In this document: in pieces, positions 7,373-8,841 of the stretch
Layout of the letters: each line of letters starts with the position of its first letter
Numbering within the stretch: position 1 is the stretch's first letter
NCBI GenBank assembly: GCA_014379665.1
Contig: JACMLK010000216.1
Location: 1 to 8,841 of the forward strand
From: Saprospiraceae bacterium
GTDB lineage: Bacteria > Bacteroidota > Bacteroidia > Chitinophagales > Saprospiraceae
DNA: 8,841 nucleotides
Direction of reading: 5' to 3'
Notes under the pieces: generated by a model
What the model saw: only the letters and a program-made list of their open reading frames with translations
Databases searched by the model: none
Told to the model about the DNA's origin: nothing
Program-made: the position numbers and the translations under genes

Positions 7373-8841
7373 CTATTTATTCTGCAGCGCAGCCCTAATA
7401 AAACTTACGAACAATGGATGCGGATTTTCAACGGTACTTTTTAGTTCAGGATGATATTGAACCCCAACGAAAAAAGGGTGGTCTTTAAGTTCGATGACTT
7501 CCACTAAGTCTGATTCGGGATTTTTACCGGTTGCCATCAGACCGGCAGCTTCTATTCTGGTAAGATAGGCATTATTGAATTCATATCGGTGGCGATGCCT
7601 TTCAGATATTTCTGTTTTGCCATAAGATTTATGACTCAGGGTATTTTTAGTTAGTTTGCATTCATAAGCCCCAAGTCTCATGGTGCCTCCTTTTGCTGTG
7701 ATTTGTTTCTGATCCGGCATAAGATCGATGACAGGCTCTTTGGTATTTTCATCCACTTCCGTCGAGTTGGCATCAATGATTCCGAGTACATTTTTACAAA
7801 ATTCCACTACCGCGCATTGCATTCCAAGACAAATGCCAAAAAATGGAACTTTATTTTCACGCACATATCTTATTGCTTCAAGTTTGCCTGCTATTCCTCT
7901 TTCGCCAAATCCCGGAGCCACCAATACGCCATCCAAATTTTTTAACTTTAAAAAGACCTCACCGGATTCCAGAGTTTCAGAATGAATTGGTATTACATTC
8001 ACTTTACATTCATTGACGGATCCGGCATGGATAAAAGCTTCGTAGATTGATTTATAAGCATCCTGAAGTTCATTGTATTTGCCTACAAGGGCTATATTTA
8101 CTTCTTTAGTCGGGTTTTTTAAACGACCGAGAAATTCCTTCCAATGATTCAGATCCGGCTCCGTATTATTTTTTATAAGTAATTTTTTTAATACTATCTT
8201 ATCCAGTTTTTCTTTGAGCATCAGCAGAGGAACGTCATAAATGGTCTCGGCATCAATTGCTTCGATTACTGAATTTTCATCAACATTACAAAAAAGAGCC
8301 AGTTTTTCTTTTATTTCTTTTGGGAGAGGATGTTCGGTGCGACAAACCAAAATATCAGGTTGAATCCCCGCCTGCAATAATTCTTTAACGGAGTGTTGAG
8401 TTGGTTTAGTCTTGAGTTCTTTAGCAGCTTTCAGATAAGGTATGAGGGTAAGGTGAATGACGACACAATTTTCTTTACCCACTTCCCGTCGGAATTGTCT
8501 TAGTGCTTCCAGATATGGGAGGGACTCAATATCTCCCACGGTACCGCCTATTTCTGTAATGATAATATCGTAATTATTTTCCTTTTCAAGAAGTGTAGCC
8601 CTTCGTTTTATTTCATCCGTAATGTGTGGAATTACCTGGACGGTTTTTCCTAAGTAAACTCCTGCCCGTTCTTTATTAATGACAGTCTGATATATTTTGC
8701 CTGTGGTTATATTGTTTGCCTGAGAAGTAGGTCTGTTCAGGAATCGCTCATAATGTCCGAGGTCTAGATCAGTTTCGGCTCCATCTTCTGTGACATAACA
8801 TTCTCCATGTTCATAAGGATTTAGTGTGCCGGGATCAACAT
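7373..8841 (-). CDS. pyrG: CTP synthase (glutamine-hydrolysing), 5' end beyond the window
   Basis: Makes CTP from UTP, ATP and glutamine, the last step of de novo pyrimidine nucleotide synthesis. The visible 488 residues start at VDPGTLNPYEHGE, matching about residue 47 of E. coli PyrG, so some 46 N-terminal residues including the P-loop lie off the right edge. A GTG at 8539 is an internal Val codon, not the start; the frame stays open to the edge with clear homology. Synthase-domain marks include EDGAETDLDLGHYERF and TEIGGTVGDIESLP, carrying the magnesium-site Asp and Glu. The class I glutaminase domain begins near visible residue 247 (VNIALVGKY) and has Cys337 (GICLGMQ) and His463/Glu465 (HPE) as the complete triad, plus GGTMRLG and ERHRHRYE. 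The oxyanion loop reads APGFG where E. coli has PGGFG, a variant I believe is usual in Bacteroidota. The gene stops with TAG 6 bases before the methyltransferase start. It is truncated only by the window edge. Confidence 0.97.
   Translation of the reverse strand, partial: VDPGTLNPYEHGECYVTEDGAETDLDLGHYERFLNRPTSQANNITTGKIYQTVINKERAGVYLGKTVQVIPHITDEIKRRATLLEKENNYDIIITEIGGTVGDIESLPYLEALRQFRREVGKENCVVIHLTLIPYLKAAKELKTKPTQHSVKELLQAGIQPDILVCRTEHPLPKEIKEKLALFCNVDENSVIEAIDAETIYDVPLLMLKEKLDKIVLKKLLIKNNTEPDLNHWKEFLGRLKNPTKEVNIALVGKYNELQDAYKSIYEAFIHAGSVNECKVNVIPIHSETLESGEVFLKLKNLDGVLVAPGFGERGIAGKLEAIRYVRENKVPFFGICLGMQCAVVEFCKNVLGIIDANSTEVDENTKEPVIDLMPDQKQITAKGGTMRLGAYECKLTKNTLSHKSYGKTEISERHRHRYEFNNAYLTRIEAAGLMATGKNPESDLVEVIELKDHPFFVGVQYHPELKSTVENPHPLFVSFIRAALQNK

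Noticed and set aside
7143..7454. Open frame of 103 codons on the plus strand across the pyrG/methyltransferase junction
   Set aside because: Both genes on the other strand are clearly real and conserved through this region; the frame shows no family features.
7913..7933. Loss of the glutaminase oxyanion loop in PyrG
   Set aside because: The loop reads APGFGERG instead of PGGFGYRG, but the catalytic Cys, His and Glu are intact and this variant is, to my knowledge, normal in the phylum.
1..8841. CRISPR array, tRNA or rRNA gene, insertion sequence, defence or secondary-metabolite system
   Set aside because: No spaced direct repeats, cloverleaf, transposase or terminal inverted repeats were seen, and every long frame is accounted for by housekeeping or envelope genes.

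Overview
The window looks like an ordinary chromosomal stretch from a member of the Bacteroidota. The evidence is AT-rich DNA, a TonB-dependent receptor with the N-terminal carboxypeptidase-regulatory-like domain typical of this phylum, a short lipobox lipoprotein, start sites without clear Shine-Dalgarno sequences, candidate promoters of the Bacteroidota type (TAnnTTTG), and the wording of the PyrG and PriA proteins. The order or family cannot be fixed from the sequence alone. The spacer hairpins recall intergenic repeats I associate with Saprospiria/Sphingobacteriia-like genomes, but that is only an impression.

Layout. Bases 1-130 hold no gene, only a 7-bp tandem repeat just before the first start codon. 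A plus-strand lipoprotein of the DUF3089 alpha/beta-hydrolase type lies at 131-1159. It converges across a 259-bp spacer, rich in small three-base-loop hairpins, on a minus-strand run that fills the rest of the window. Read in the direction of transcription (right to left), that run is: pyrG (CTP synthase, 5' end beyond the right edge), a SpoU/TrmH-type RNA 2'-O-methyltransferase starting 6 bases after pyrG ends, a 157-bp spacer, priA (primosomal helicase, TTG start), a 142-bp very AT-rich spacer, and an outer-membrane TonB-dependent receptor.

How the genes relate. pyrG and the methyltransferase are probably co-transcribed. priA and the receptor each have a candidate promoter core of their own in the spacer before them. 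The genes serve separate purposes (pyrimidine nucleotide synthesis, RNA modification, replication restart, outer-membrane uptake, envelope hydrolase), so co-orientation need not mean a shared pathway. The receptor has no SusD-like or transport partner next to it in the window.

I found no mobile element, CRISPR array, tRNA, rRNA or defence locus, and nothing that looks like a novel multi-gene system. The items most worth a second look are the hairpin-rich convergent spacer, the functionally unassigned DUF3089 lipoprotein, the orphan receptor, the N-terminally enlarged PriA with a TTG start, and a 12-bp perfect palindrome upstream of priA.
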